A stretch of DNA of 64,000 nt from positions 62,001 to 126,000 of the forward strand of contig NZ_JTJW01000009.1 of NCBI RefSeq assembly GCF_000805385.1, given 5' to 3'. Both the position numbers and the translations under genes were made by a program. Positions 15,245-23,808 of this stretch are shown piece after piece. Positions within the stretch are counted from its first letter, which is position 1. Every line of letters begins with the position of its first letter. This DNA comes from Mycolicibacterium setense. Its GTDB lineage: Bacteria > Actinomycetota > Actinomycetes > Mycobacteriales > Mycobacteriaceae. The notes beneath the pieces are model-generated. The model ran no database searches and had not been told where the DNA came from. It saw only the letters and a list, made by a program, of their open reading frames with translations.

Positions 15245-16465
15245 ATGACCACCGTCGAGAACGTGACCCGTGTTTTGCCCGGTACGCCGGAATGGGACGA
15301 CCTGCTGGCCTCGATCGCCGCGGGAGCCAAGGACCGCGACCTCAACGACGAGAATCCCTTCGATCAGGTCGCGGCACTGAAGCGGGCCGGGTTCGGAAGC
15401 CTGCGGCTTCCCGAATCCCTCGGTGGTGCCGGATTCACTGTGCCGCAGCTGTTCTCGGCGGTGATCGACGTGGCCAAGGCCGATCCCATCGTGGCCCACA
15501 TCTTCCGGACCCACTTCTGGTTCACCGAGGAGCGGCTGCGCAGCGCCGACGATCCGGTGTCCAGGCACTGGCTGGACAAGATCGCCGATGGCAAGATCTT
15601 CGGCAACGCGTTCAGCGAGAAGGGCTCGCTGGCAGTCGGCAGCCTCGTGTTCAACACCCGGTTGCTGGCCGACGCCGAGACTCCGGGCGCCTTTCGGCTC
15701 ACCGGCGAGAAGTACTACAGCACCGGCACCCTGTTCTCGGATTATCTGACCGTGACCGCCACCACCGACCACGACTCGGTGGCCAACGTCCTGGTGCCGA
15801 CCGACCGTGACGGCGTCCGGCTCGTCGATGACTGGGACGGATTCGGCCAGCGCCGCACCGGAACCGGCACCACGACGCTGACCGATGTCGTGGTGGCGGC
15901 CGACGAGATCCTGTCCGATACGCCGTACGACGCCGAACCGGTGCCCACCGTGCAGTACGCCGCGTTGCAGTTGTTCATCCATGCCGTGGTCGCCGGCATC
16001 CTGGCCAATGTCGTCGATGACGGTGTGGCGCTGCTGCGCTCGCGCGAACGCAACTTCAGCCATGCCGTCACCGAACGGCCCACCGATGATCCCCTGTTGC
16101 AACGCCAGCTCGGGGTGCTGGCCAGCACGGCCTATGTGGCGCGGGCCGCGGTACTCGATGCGGCCGCCGCGATCGGGGCCGCCACCGATTCCGCCGTCGA
16201 CGGGGTGCCCGACCCGCGGCTCGCCGCGGAAGCCCAGCTCAAGGTCGCCAAGGTCAAAGTCCACCTCGATGACGTCGCACCCGAAGCCGCTACCCGCCTG
16301 CTGGAACTCGGTGGCGCGAGCGCGGCCTCCCGGCAGCGCAACCTGGACCGGCACTGGCGCAACATCCGGACCATCACGCTGCACAATCCGGTGGCCTACA
16401 AGGCGCGGGTGATCGGTCAGAACCTGTTGCACGGCACGCCCGTTCCGGCCAACGCCTACTTCTGA
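15245..16465 (+). CDS. Acyl-CoA dehydrogenase-fold flavin monooxygenase (DszC/SfnB-like)
   Basis: 406-residue flavoprotein of the acyl-CoA dehydrogenase superfamily. The N-terminal helical domain has LRLPESLGGAGFTVPQL. The beta-barrel centre reads FRLTGEKYYSTGTLFSDYL, the usual signature of DszC/SfnB-type enzymes that use reduced FMN and oxygen. The C-terminal helices include AEAQLKVAKVKVHLDD and DRHWRNIRTITLHNPVAYK, also typical of this subgroup rather than true fatty-acid dehydrogenases. Likely a sulfur- or amine-compound monooxygenase needing a separate flavin reductase, which is not seen nearby. The ATG at 15245 is preferred over an upstream start at 15209. Confidence 0.8.
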   Translation: MTTVENVTRVLPGTPEWDDLLASIAAGAKDRDLNDENPFDQVAALKRAGFGSLRLPESLGGAGFTVPQLFSAVIDVAKADPIVAHIFRTHFWFTEERLRSADDPVSRHWLDKIADGKIFGNAFSEKGSLAVGSLVFNTRLLADAETPGAFRLTGEKYYSTGTLFSDYLTVTATTDHDSVANVLVPTDRDGVRLVDDWDGFGQRRTGTGTTTLTDVVVAADEILSDTPYDAEPVPTVQYAALQLFIHAVVAGILANVVDDGVALLRSRERNFSHAVTERPTDDPLLQRQLGVLASTAYVARAAVLDAAAAIGAATDSAVDGVPDPRLAAEAQLKVAKVKVHLDDVAPEAATRLLELGGASAASRQRNLDRHWRNIRTITLHNPVAYKARVIGQNLLHGTPVPANAYF

Positions 16466-16476
16466 TTCCCGGCGAT

Positions 16477-16519
16477 TTGTGTGCGCTTACCGGCGGTGAG
16501 CGCCGCTGAACGCACACAA
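16477..16519. terminator. Bidirectional stem-loop terminator between convergent genes
   Basis: TTGTGTGCG (16477-16485) pairs with CGCACACAA (16511-16519), with a further GGCG/CGCC stem nested inside. It fills the 55-bp gap between two convergent genes, the position of a shared terminator. The outer arm ends in A/T-rich flanks on both sides. Confidence 0.7.
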
Positions 16520-16520
16520 G

Positions 16521-18062
16521 TCACTGGGTGATCAGGTCGGCCGCCTTCTCGCCGATCAGCACACTGGGCGCGTGGGTGTGGCCGCGGATGAGCGTCGGCA
16601 TGACCGACGCGTCGGCGACCCGCAACGCATCGATTCCCCGCACCCGCAGTTGCGGGTCGACCACGCTGCGCTCGTCACGGCCCATGCGACAGGTGCCGAC
16701 CGGGTGGTACAGCGTGTGTGACACCGATTCCAGTGCGCGCGTGAGTGTTTCGTCATCCAGCGTGGACGCGTTCAGTGTTGATGCATTCAGCGGCCTGGCG
16801 ACCTTGCCGATCACATCCGCCAGCGCCGGAGACCGGGCGATCTCGGCACTCATCCGCAGTCCGGCCATCAATGCGGTGCGGTCGGCTTCATCGCTCAGGT
16901 AACGCGGGTCGATGATCGGTTTGTCCATCGGATCGGCCGACCGCAGCGTGATGGTGCCGTGACTGCGGGGCTTGAGGAGGATGGGGCCCATCACGATGGC
17001 GTGGCCATACGGGTCGCCGATGCCCTCGTCGAAGAAGGGTGCGGGAGCGAAGATCAGTTCCAGGTCGGGCAGTTCCAGTTCGGGCCTGCTTCGGACGAAC
17101 CCGTACGCCTCACCGACATTGGAGGTCAGCATGCCCCGGCGCCGCGCCAGATAGTTCACCAACTCGAGCGGCTTCTCGGCGGCGAACAAGCTGTCGCTGC
17201 GGACGTCGAATCCCAGCGGAACCACCAGGTGGTCAAGGAGATTGTCGCCGACACCGGGTGCGTGCCGGGCCACCTCGATACCGTGACGGGACAGTTGGTC
17301 AGCGTCACCGATGCCGGACAGCATCAACAGTTGCGGCGAGTTGATCGCACCCCCACACAGGATCACCTCGCGGCGCGCCGTCACCACATCCCGGACACCG
17401 GCCTTGTCGAATTCGACCCCGACGGCACGGTTCCCGGCGAAAACGATCCGCGTGGCGGTGGCCTCGGTGAGCACGTTGAGGTTGTTCCGCCGCAGCGCCG
17501 GTTTGAGATAGGCATCGGCGGTGCTCCACCGGGCACCGCGGCGCTGGGTCACCCTGGTCTCGCAGAACCCGTCGTGCCCGCATTCCTTGGCCGCGGCCAG
17601 CCAGGCTGCCGTCGAACTGCGCGGGCTGCGTTGCGCCTCGATCACCAGCGGCCCGGCCTCGATCCGCTTCAGATACTTTTCCAGGCCGGCATAGTTCCAG
17701 TCTTCCCCGGCGTGTTCGCCCCACTCGTCGTAGTCGGCGGGAAACCCTGGGACCCACATCATGGCGTTCATCGACGATGAGCCGCCGAGGGTCTTGCCGC
17801 GCGGCCAATAGATCTGGCGGCCGCCGAGCTGCGGTTGCGGTTCAGTCAGGTAATCCCAGTCGACCTCGCTGCGGAACAGCTTGGAGAATGCCGCAGGGAT
17901 ATGGATGAATTTGTTGCGGTCGCGCGGCCCGGCCTCCAGTGCCAGCACCGACACGTCCGGCTGTGCGCTCAGCCGGTTCGCCAGTACCGCGCCTGCCGAG
18001 CCGGTCCCCACCACGATGTAGTCAGCCTCCACGTGGCGGAGTGTATGGCCCGGCGCGGGCAA
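16521..18062 (-). CDS. GMC-family FAD oxidoreductase (Rv1279-type choline dehydrogenase-like)
   Basis: 513-residue FAD-dependent alcohol oxidoreductase. The dinucleotide site DYIVVGTGSAGAVLANRL is at the N-terminus, and GMC signature 1 is in YWPRGKTLGGSSSMNAMMW. The second GMC signature falls around GGAINSPQLLMLSGIG, and the active-site region includes YHPVGTCRMG with the catalytic His. It oxidises an alcohol whose identity cannot be told from sequence. A GTG at 18032 just before the Rossmann motif is an alternative start. It lies 6 bp after the SbcC-like gene, the same gene order as Rv1277-Rv1278-Rv1279 in Mtb. Confidence 0.88.
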   Translation of the reverse strand: MPAPGHTLRHVEADYIVVGTGSAGAVLANRLSAQPDVSVLALEAGPRDRNKFIHIPAAFSKLFRSEVDWDYLTEPQPQLGGRQIYWPRGKTLGGSSSMNAMMWVPGFPADYDEWGEHAGEDWNYAGLEKYLKRIEAGPLVIEAQRSPRSSTAAWLAAAKECGHDGFCETRVTQRRGARWSTADAYLKPALRRNNLNVLTEATATRIVFAGNRAVGVEFDKAGVRDVVTARREVILCGGAINSPQLLMLSGIGDADQLSRHGIEVARHAPGVGDNLLDHLVVPLGFDVRSDSLFAAEKPLELVNYLARRRGMLTSNVGEAYGFVRSRPELELPDLELIFAPAPFFDEGIGDPYGHAIVMGPILLKPRSHGTITLRSADPMDKPIIDPRYLSDEADRTALMAGLRMSAEIARSPALADVIGKVARPLNASTLNASTLDDETLTRALESVSHTLYHPVGTCRMGRDERSVVDPQLRVRGIDALRVADASVMPTLIRGHTHAPSVLIGEKAADLITQ

Positions 18063-18068
18063 TCGCGG

Positions 18069-20711
18069 CTAATTCGCGGTGGCGGTCAGTTCGATGTGAT
18101 GCGCCGCGCCGACGCTCGCGTACCGCTCCGGGCTGCAGGTCAACACGATGACCTGCCCGTCCCCGCCGACAGCGTCGAACACCGCGCCCATCTTGGTCAG
18201 CCGGTCCGGATCGGTGAAGCCGAGCGCGTCGTCGATGATGACGGGCACGCTGTCCTCCTTGGCCACCATCGAGGCGCCGGCCAGCCGCGCGACGATGGCC
18301 AGCTGCTCCTTGGCGCCGCCGGACAACGATTCGTAGGGCACTGTCCGCCCGGACAGCGTGCGGGTCCGGATGTTGAGGTCGCTGTCGACGTCGACCTCGA
18401 AGTCCTCACCGAACACGAGCCGGCCCAGCCGCTGCACTTCGAGGCGGAACGGATCGGCGTAGCGCTGCCGGGTGGCATCCCGGTGGCGCGCCATCACCGT
18501 CCGCAACGTCTCGGCCGCACGGGCCCGGCGGTGCACCCGTAGGTACTCCGCGTGGGCATGTTCGCGTTCGGTCTCGGCGGCATCCAGATGGCCCTTACGT
18601 CCCTGAGTGCCGTACACCTTGAGTTGTGCCGCCACCTCCCGCAGCGCCTCGACTGCGGACTCGTGGCGGGCATCCAGCAGCTCGGCGCGGCGGACCGCCT
18701 CGTCGAGCGTGGCGGTCACCGAATCGGGTTGGGTAGCCGACAATTCGGTACGCAGCGCGGCGACCCGGCCCGCAGTCGCGGTGGCCTCCTCGTCGGCGGC
18801 CTGGGCTTTGACCGCCAACTCGTCGTCGCCGGCCTGGGAACGCTGGACTTCCAACCGGCCGCCGGCCACCGTCAGCTCAGCCTGGGCGGTGGTGAGCTTG
18901 TCGCGGAGCACGCTGAGGCGGGTTGTTTTGTCCGCCAGCTTCTTCGCCGCTGCGGCCACCACCTTGCGGCTGGTCTCACAATCGGCCACCGCCTGGCGGT
19001 GGGCTGCCACGGCAGTGTCGAGTTCGGTCCGTGCGGTGGCGGCATCGGTAGGCCCGGCCAGATCGAACAACCCGTCCTCGGCGGGCTGACCGGCACGCAA
19101 TTGCACCAGCCGCGATCGCAGATCAGCCAGATCGTCCTCACCGGTGAGCGCCTCGACCGTGGCCCGCAACCGATCCCGGCTGCCGAGCAGTTCGCGACGC
19201 CGGCCGTCGAGGGCACGCGCGGCCTCGACACCGTCGACGCCAGCCGCGGCCAGCGCCGCGGTCAGCACATTCTGCGCCTCGTCGAGGCGGGCCCGAGTCT
19301 GCGCGGCGGGCGCTCCCGGCACCACGCGCACCGTGAGCACACCGGGCACGTCGATCGCGGTGTCCGCGGTGGTGTTGACGGACCACGCAGTGCCGGCGTC
19401 CAGGGCAACCTGGGCGTCGTCCACCCGGACGTCGAGGTTCTCCGCCGCGACGAGTTCGATTCGCGCCGAGGCGAGTTCAGCCTGTCCTGCCGCACGTTCC
19501 ACCGCGACCGCGGCCGCCTCGATGGCCCGCATGCCGGTGTCGTCGAGCGTGATCTCGGCGAGTTCGCTAGTGATGCGGTCCAGTTCCCGCGTGCCGGCGT
19601 CGATCTTGCTCAGCCGGGCGGCCAACCGATCGGCCTCGTCACGGTCGGTCATGCGCGTCAGCGTGGCGCGCGCGGCCTCTACCCGAAGCTCCTGCTCCTG
19701 CGCTGCCGCCCGAGCCTGCTCGGCGGCGGCTTCCGCCGCCTCGTGAACCTCACGCGCCGTAGTGGTCTCACCGTCGGCCACAACCAGGCCGGCCTCCAGC
19801 TCGGCGATGGTGGCGGCCCGCTCGTCGAGCTCGGCGCGCAGCCTCCGCCGTTCGGTGAGCGCACCGGCCGATGCCGCCTGGGCCAGTCGGGCCGCCGCAG
19901 CGACCATCTCGGCCTCCTTGAGCCGCTGCACGAGAGCGGCGACCGTCTCGGCAGCCTTGCGGGCCGCGGCCAGCCCGGCCCGGGCCTGTTCGCGTTGGCC
20001 CGTCAACCCGGTCACCTCGGCGCTCAGTTCGGTATGCCGGCGCACCGCGTCATCGACCTCGGCGACCGCCGCGGCGCACTGCGCCACCGCGCTCTCCGCG
20101 GCGGCGAGTCGCTTGGTCACCGTCGCCCACTCGCCGGTGGGCCGGCCGGTCGCGGTGAAGTAGCGCAGATACTCCGCGTCGATGCGTTCGATCAGCAGCG
20201 GCTCGTCCCCGGAGAGCGTGACGGCCTCGCCCGCAGCCACATCCAGCGCGCGCGCCAGCGCATCCGAACCCGACAGGTCGACCGGTGCGGTCGAGCCGGA
20301 CTGCAGCACCCGCTGGGCCTGCCACAGGCTGGTGTCGACGGTCTCGGCGAGCATGGTCAGCACCCGCTCGTGCGCTTCGTCGCCGCTGAGCTGCGCGCGC
20401 ACCGGCGCCAGCACGGTCAACTGCGTCTCGGCACGCTTGTGGAAGCGTTTGCGGTACATGAAGCGGTAAGGCCCGGTGGAGATTTCGGCCATCACCTCGG
20501 CGCCGACGTCGGCATGCGTCGGCTTGACCTGCTTGACTTCCTTCTTGCCCGAGCGGTCCTTGGCCTCCAGCAGCAGATCCAGCGCCTCGATCATCGAGGA
20601 TTTGCCGATCTCATTGGCGCCGCTGACCACCACCACACCGTGATCGGGAAACTCGATCTCGCGGTGGGTGACGCCGCGATAGTTGGTCAGAACCAGGCGG
20701 TGCAGTTTCAT
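18069..20711 (-). CDS. SbcC/YhaN-like ABC-type ATPase (Rv1278-type)
   Basis: 880-residue SMC/Rad50-like ATPase. Walker A GANEIGKSS (31-39) follows a Leu-rich N-terminus. A long Ala/Glu/Arg-rich coiled coil fills the middle, interrupted near residues 400-550. The C-terminal half has the ABC signature YESLSGGAKEQLAIVARLA and Walker B VPVIIDDALGFTDPDR. I see no CxxC zinc hook at the coiled-coil apex, which separates it from Rad50/SbcC and places it near YhaN-type proteins. It is translationally coupled (ATGA) to the nuclease gene upstream, so the two probably form a DNA end-processing complex. Confidence 0.87.
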   Translation of the reverse strand: MKLHRLVLTNYRGVTHREIEFPDHGVVVVSGANEIGKSSMIEALDLLLEAKDRSGKKEVKQVKPTHADVGAEVMAEISTGPYRFMYRKRFHKRAETQLTVLAPVRAQLSGDEAHERVLTMLAETVDTSLWQAQRVLQSGSTAPVDLSGSDALARALDVAAGEAVTLSGDEPLLIERIDAEYLRYFTATGRPTGEWATVTKRLAAAESAVAQCAAAVAEVDDAVRRHTELSAEVTGLTGQREQARAGLAAARKAAETVAALVQRLKEAEMVAAAARLAQAASAGALTERRRLRAELDERAATIAELEAGLVVADGETTTAREVHEAAEAAAEQARAAAQEQELRVEAARATLTRMTDRDEADRLAARLSKIDAGTRELDRITSELAEITLDDTGMRAIEAAAVAVERAAGQAELASARIELVAAENLDVRVDDAQVALDAGTAWSVNTTADTAIDVPGVLTVRVVPGAPAAQTRARLDEAQNVLTAALAAAGVDGVEAARALDGRRRELLGSRDRLRATVEALTGEDDLADLRSRLVQLRAGQPAEDGLFDLAGPTDAATARTELDTAVAAHRQAVADCETSRKVVAAAAKKLADKTTRLSVLRDKLTTAQAELTVAGGRLEVQRSQAGDDELAVKAQAADEEATATAGRVAALRTELSATQPDSVTATLDEAVRRAELLDARHESAVEALREVAAQLKVYGTQGRKGHLDAAETEREHAHAEYLRVHRRARAAETLRTVMARHRDATRQRYADPFRLEVQRLGRLVFGEDFEVDVDSDLNIRTRTLSGRTVPYESLSGGAKEQLAIVARLAGASMVAKEDSVPVIIDDALGFTDPDRLTKMGAVFDAVGGDGQVIVLTCSPERYASVGAAHHIELTATAN

Positions 20712-21892
20712 GCCGCACTCCCGTTTGCTCTTCGCGCAAGCGGCTCATCGGCGCCCCTATGCACCAGGCGCAGCAGCAGGCCCAGTGCCGCGCGGGCGTC
20801 GTCGGCTCCGGCACCCTCGGTGCGGGCGGTGGCCACCAACTCGTCCACCGCGGCCGCCGCGAACCCGCCGATGCCCAGATCGTCGAACTCACCGTCTGCC
20901 GGCAGCACCGCGATCTCGGTGTGCCGCTCCCACAGCGTCAGCGCCGCGAACAGCCGGGCGTACTTGTCGAGGCATGCATCCAGTGCAGCCTTGTCCGTCA
21001 CGGTCAGGGAGCCCGTCAACGCCAGCCGCACCACGGTACGTTCCTTGTCCGGCAACAGATCCAGATTGAGATCCAGGTCCGCCACGTCGCGGTCGGTGTC
21101 CACCTCACGACGCAGCGTGACGAACCGCCAGCGGCCCACCCGTTCGGAATCGACCCGGACACCGCGGTGCGGATCGGTCTCATCGATGTCGACCAGCAGC
21201 ACATGGCCCGGATCGGATTCGATGTCGTCGTAGTTGGTCACCTCGGGTGAGCCCGAGTACCAGACCCGGCCAGTCGATCCGACCTCGGTGCGGGAGTGCT
21301 TGTCCCCCAACGCCACATAGTGCACCGCACCGCGCGCCAGGGCATCCTCGACCGCGGCCAGCCGGATCAGCGAGGGCTTGTCCTTGTCCGGGTCGAGGAT
21401 GTCGACGCCGCCGTGGCCGACCACCACGCGGGTGACACCGTCGGCAGGCAGATCGGCGAGGACGTCCCCGATCAGATCGGAGGTGGGCGCCTTGGACCGC
21501 CACGGCGCCGCCACGATCTGCAGCCCGGGCCGCACCTCGTGCACGCCCGCGCGATCGAGGACCACGACGTTGTCCGGGCATTCGGCGGTGAACAGCGCAC
21601 TGGTGTAGACCGACGCCGCGTCGAGCGGATCATGGTTGCCCGGCAGCAGATAAACGGGCACGCCGATGGCACGCATGGCCTCCAGCGACAAGCTGACCTC
21701 ACGCGGGGCCAACTGGTTGTGCTCGAACACGTCCCCGGACACCACCACGAACTCCGCACCTGAGGCCGCGGCAACAGGACCCAGGGCCGCCACGGCCTCC
21801 CGGCGTGACGCCGAGTAGCGGGGCTGTGCCTCACCGTTCAAGAAGTGACGGGTCATGCCGAGTTGCCAGTCGGCGGTGTGCAGAAAACGCAT
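20708..21892 (-). CDS. SbcD/Mre11-like metallophosphoesterase (Rv1277-type nuclease subunit)
   Basis: 394-residue calcineurin-like phosphoesterase with all metal-ligand motifs: HTADWQLG, VVSGDVFEHN, LPGNHDPLD, VVVGHGGVD and ALGDKHS. This is the Mre11/SbcD layout, and the C-terminal capping domain follows. The ATG at 21892 is chosen because GAAAGGA lies about 9 nt upstream and the protein begins directly with MRFLHTADWQLG. A longer reading frame from 21979 adds unrelated residues. Partner of the ATPase downstream. Divergent from the SixA gene. Confidence 0.88.
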   Translation of the reverse strand: MRFLHTADWQLGMTRHFLNGEAQPRYSASRREAVAALGPVAAASGAEFVVVSGDVFEHNQLAPREVSLSLEAMRAIGVPVYLLPGNHDPLDAASVYTSALFTAECPDNVVVLDRAGVHEVRPGLQIVAAPWRSKAPTSDLIGDVLADLPADGVTRVVVGHGGVDILDPDKDKPSLIRLAAVEDALARGAVHYVALGDKHSRTEVGSTGRVWYSGSPEVTNYDDIESDPGHVLLVDIDETDPHRGVRVDSERVGRWRFVTLRREVDTDRDVADLDLNLDLLPDKERTVVRLALTGSLTVTDKAALDACLDKYARLFAALTLWERHTEIAVLPADGEFDDLGIGGFAAAAVDELVATARTEGAGADDARAALGLLLRLVHRGADEPLARRANGSAA

Positions 21893-22011
21893 GGGCCCCG
21901 TCCTTTCTCGTCGGCTCATCTTTCGAGCAAGGCGAGTGTAAAACCGGAGGCCGACAAGTCCCGGGACCTGCGGCGGCATGGCCGCGCCCGGGTGCCGATA
22001 CCGTATGAAGA

Positions 22012-22533
22012 ATGGCTAACCCGATTAGTCCGATCAGAACACTGCTGCTGATGCGCCACGCCAAGTCGGACTACCCCGACGGGGTGGCCGACCACGACCG
22101 CCCGCTGGCCCCGCGCGGCATCAGGGAGGCAGGGCTGGCCGGTGAGTGGATCCGGGACAATTTCGGCGCGGTGGACGCCGTGCTGTGCTCGACGGCGACG
22201 CGAACCCGTCAGACGTTGGAGCGCACCGGCATCGAGGCGCCCGTGCAGTTCGCCGACCGCATCTACGACGCCAGACCGGGCACCGTGATCGACGAGATCA
22301 ACGGTGTGGCGTCCCGTTTCGGCTCCGACCCGTCGACGCTGCTGGTCATCGGCCACGAGCCGGCGATGTCCGCCGTCGCCCTCGGCCTCGCCGACGGCTC
22401 CAACCGCACTGCGGCGGAGAGCATCTCACTGAAGTTCCCGACCTCGGCGATCGCCATGCTGCGCACCGGCACACCCTGGGACCAGCTGGCACTGGGCGGT
22501 GCGACGCTGGTCCGGTTCCACGTACCCCGCTAG
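22012..22533 (+). CDS. SixA-type phosphohistidine phosphatase
   Basis: 173 residues, histidine phosphatase superfamily. The catalytic RHG-like box is LLLMRHAKSDYPD, with the nucleophilic His at about residue 16. The second catalytic His is in VIGHEPAMS. The short length without extra domains and the AKSD form are typical of SixA, which removes phosphate from histidine phosphotransfer domains in E. coli. Mtb Rv1276c occupies the same position between the SbcD-like gene and lprC. The 3' end overlaps the convergent lprC by 4 bp. Substrate here unknown. Confidence 0.86.
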   Translation: MANPISPIRTLLLMRHAKSDYPDGVADHDRPLAPRGIREAGLAGEWIRDNFGAVDAVLCSTATRTRQTLERTGIEAPVQFADRIYDARPGTVIDEINGVASRFGSDPSTLLVIGHEPAMSAVALGLADGSNRTAAESISLKFPTSAIAMLRTGTPWDQLALGGATLVRFHVPR

Positions 22534-23102
22534 GAGTTGGTGGCCAGCGTCAGTTCCATGAGCTTGGTGGCCATCGGGCAGGCATCGATACCAGGGCCTT
22601 GCGGATTGACCCACCAACCGACCACACCGGCCGCGTCGCTGGCGACCCCACAGGCGCCGTTGAGACCCTCGGGCCGCATGATGATCGAATCCACACCGGC
22701 GATCCGGCGCTGCTCGATCGCATACTGCAGCTTCTCCGCGGTCTGACGTTCGTTCTCGAGGCTGCCCTGCTCGTACCAGAACCGGGTGATGTCGACGAGG
22801 CCGGCCGGATTGGCCGCCTGCCAGCGGCACACGGCGCCGACGAAGGTGCTCTGGATGTCGAGCGGGTCGGCACCCACCGTCTTGGCCAGGATGTCCGTGG
22901 TCAGGACGTCACATTCCTTGAGCAGGTTCGGGTAGGTCTTCTCGGACTTGTTGTTGCTCGGGCCGCCACTGGAGCCTTCTTTGGCCGCTGTGCCGTCGAC
23001 CGTGTTGGTGCAACCGGTCAGCCCGACGAACAGCGCCAGCGCGCCCATCAACGGGGCGAGCCCGCGCTTGACTGAATTGCTCCTCGCGTGCGCGGTCATC
23101 AT
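22530..23102 (-). CDS. lprC: Lipoprotein LprC
   Basis: 190-residue lipoprotein with DUF3558-type features. The N-terminal hydrophobic stretch ends in the lipobox VGLTGC. The mature domain contains paired Cys residues (LKECDVLT and GAVCRWQ) typical of secreted DUF3558 proteins, and a later GACGVASD. The start ATGATG at 23102 overlaps the lprB stop, which would couple the two; an ATG one codon later is equally good. Gene order lprB-lprC and size match Mtb Rv1274-Rv1275. Located outside the membrane; molecular role unknown. Confidence 0.86.
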   Translation of the reverse strand: MMTAHARSNSVKRGLAPLMGALALFVGLTGCTNTVDGTAAKEGSSGGPSNNKSEKTYPNLLKECDVLTTDILAKTVGADPLDIQSTFVGAVCRWQAANPAGLVDITRFWYEQGSLENERQTAEKLQYAIEQRRIAGVDSIIMRPEGLNGACGVASDAAGVVGWWVNPQGPGIDACPMATKLMELTLATNS

Positions 23103-23725
23103 TTGGAATTCACAATCGACTGGCGGGTCAGCTCCTTGGCGACCTCGCACGGATCGGGATAGGGCTTCTGGTCGAAGCTCACGGACCACTCGATGAAATC
23201 GTCGTCGAACTGGATACCGATCTCACACAGGTTCACGTCGCCGGCCTTGAGCGGGTTCTCCCCGACGGCGATGAAGCCGCCGTGTCCCTCGATGTTGATG
23301 TCCTCCACGCTGGTCCGCGACAGCTCCTCGGTCTTGCGTTCACGGCCGATCGGGCTTCCCCGGAACCAGGTGAACGAGAAGTGCGGCCCCAGGATGCTGC
23401 CACCCTGCAACCACTGGCAGCCCGACGAATTGGTCGCGGTGTTGACCAGCCCCTGTACCTGGGTCAGCTCGGTCACCGTCTGATCCGTCACGCCGCCGCA
23501 ATGCGGGAAATGCGGGCCGTGCTCACCTGAGCCACCGGCACTCTGCGTCTCGGTTTTCGGAACCTCAGGGGACGCCGGCTCGCCGGACGAGCAGGCGGCG
23601 AACACCGGAACCATTGCCGCAGCCAACACCGCGAAGGCTCTGGCGTGGGCGAATCGTGGCTTGGCGGCCGTGCGGACAGTCACGCCATGCACTGTAGCGG
23701 CAACACCTACGCGGTATCCCGACAT
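23099..23725 (-). CDS. lprB: Lipoprotein LprB
   Basis: DUF3558-type lipoprotein, 208 residues from the longest start. The hydrophobic segment ends in the lipobox VFAAC. The mature part agrees closely with remembered Mtb LprB: FPHCGGVTDQTVTEL, GCQWLQGGSILGPHFSF, RGSPIGRERKTEELSR and DPCEVAKELTRQSI. The N-terminus is uncertain: GTG codons at 23692 or 23683 would give a more usual signal-peptide length. First gene of the lprB-lprC pair, divergent from the ABC exporter. Confidence 0.87.
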   Translation of the reverse strand: MSGYRVGVAATVHGVTVRTAAKPRFAHARAFAVLAAAMVPVFAACSSGEPASPEVPKTETQSAGGSGEHGPHFPHCGGVTDQTVTELTQVQGLVNTATNSSGCQWLQGGSILGPHFSFTWFRGSPIGRERKTEELSRTSVEDINIEGHGGFIAVGENPLKAGDVNLCEIGIQFDDDFIEWSVSFDQKPYPDPCEVAKELTRQSIVNSK

Positions 23726-23808
23726 GCCGACTGACCTGGACTTTCACCGAGGCGGACACGATACGGCCGGACACCGACGACACCGCGCCGGTGTGCGAGA
23801 GTAGCCAG

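Noticed and set aside
18552..21233. An 893-codon plus-strand frame opposite the SbcC/SbcD-like genes
   Set aside because: Composition is Gly/Arg-rich antisense translation, while the minus-strand frames show full Walker, signature and metal-ligand motifs.
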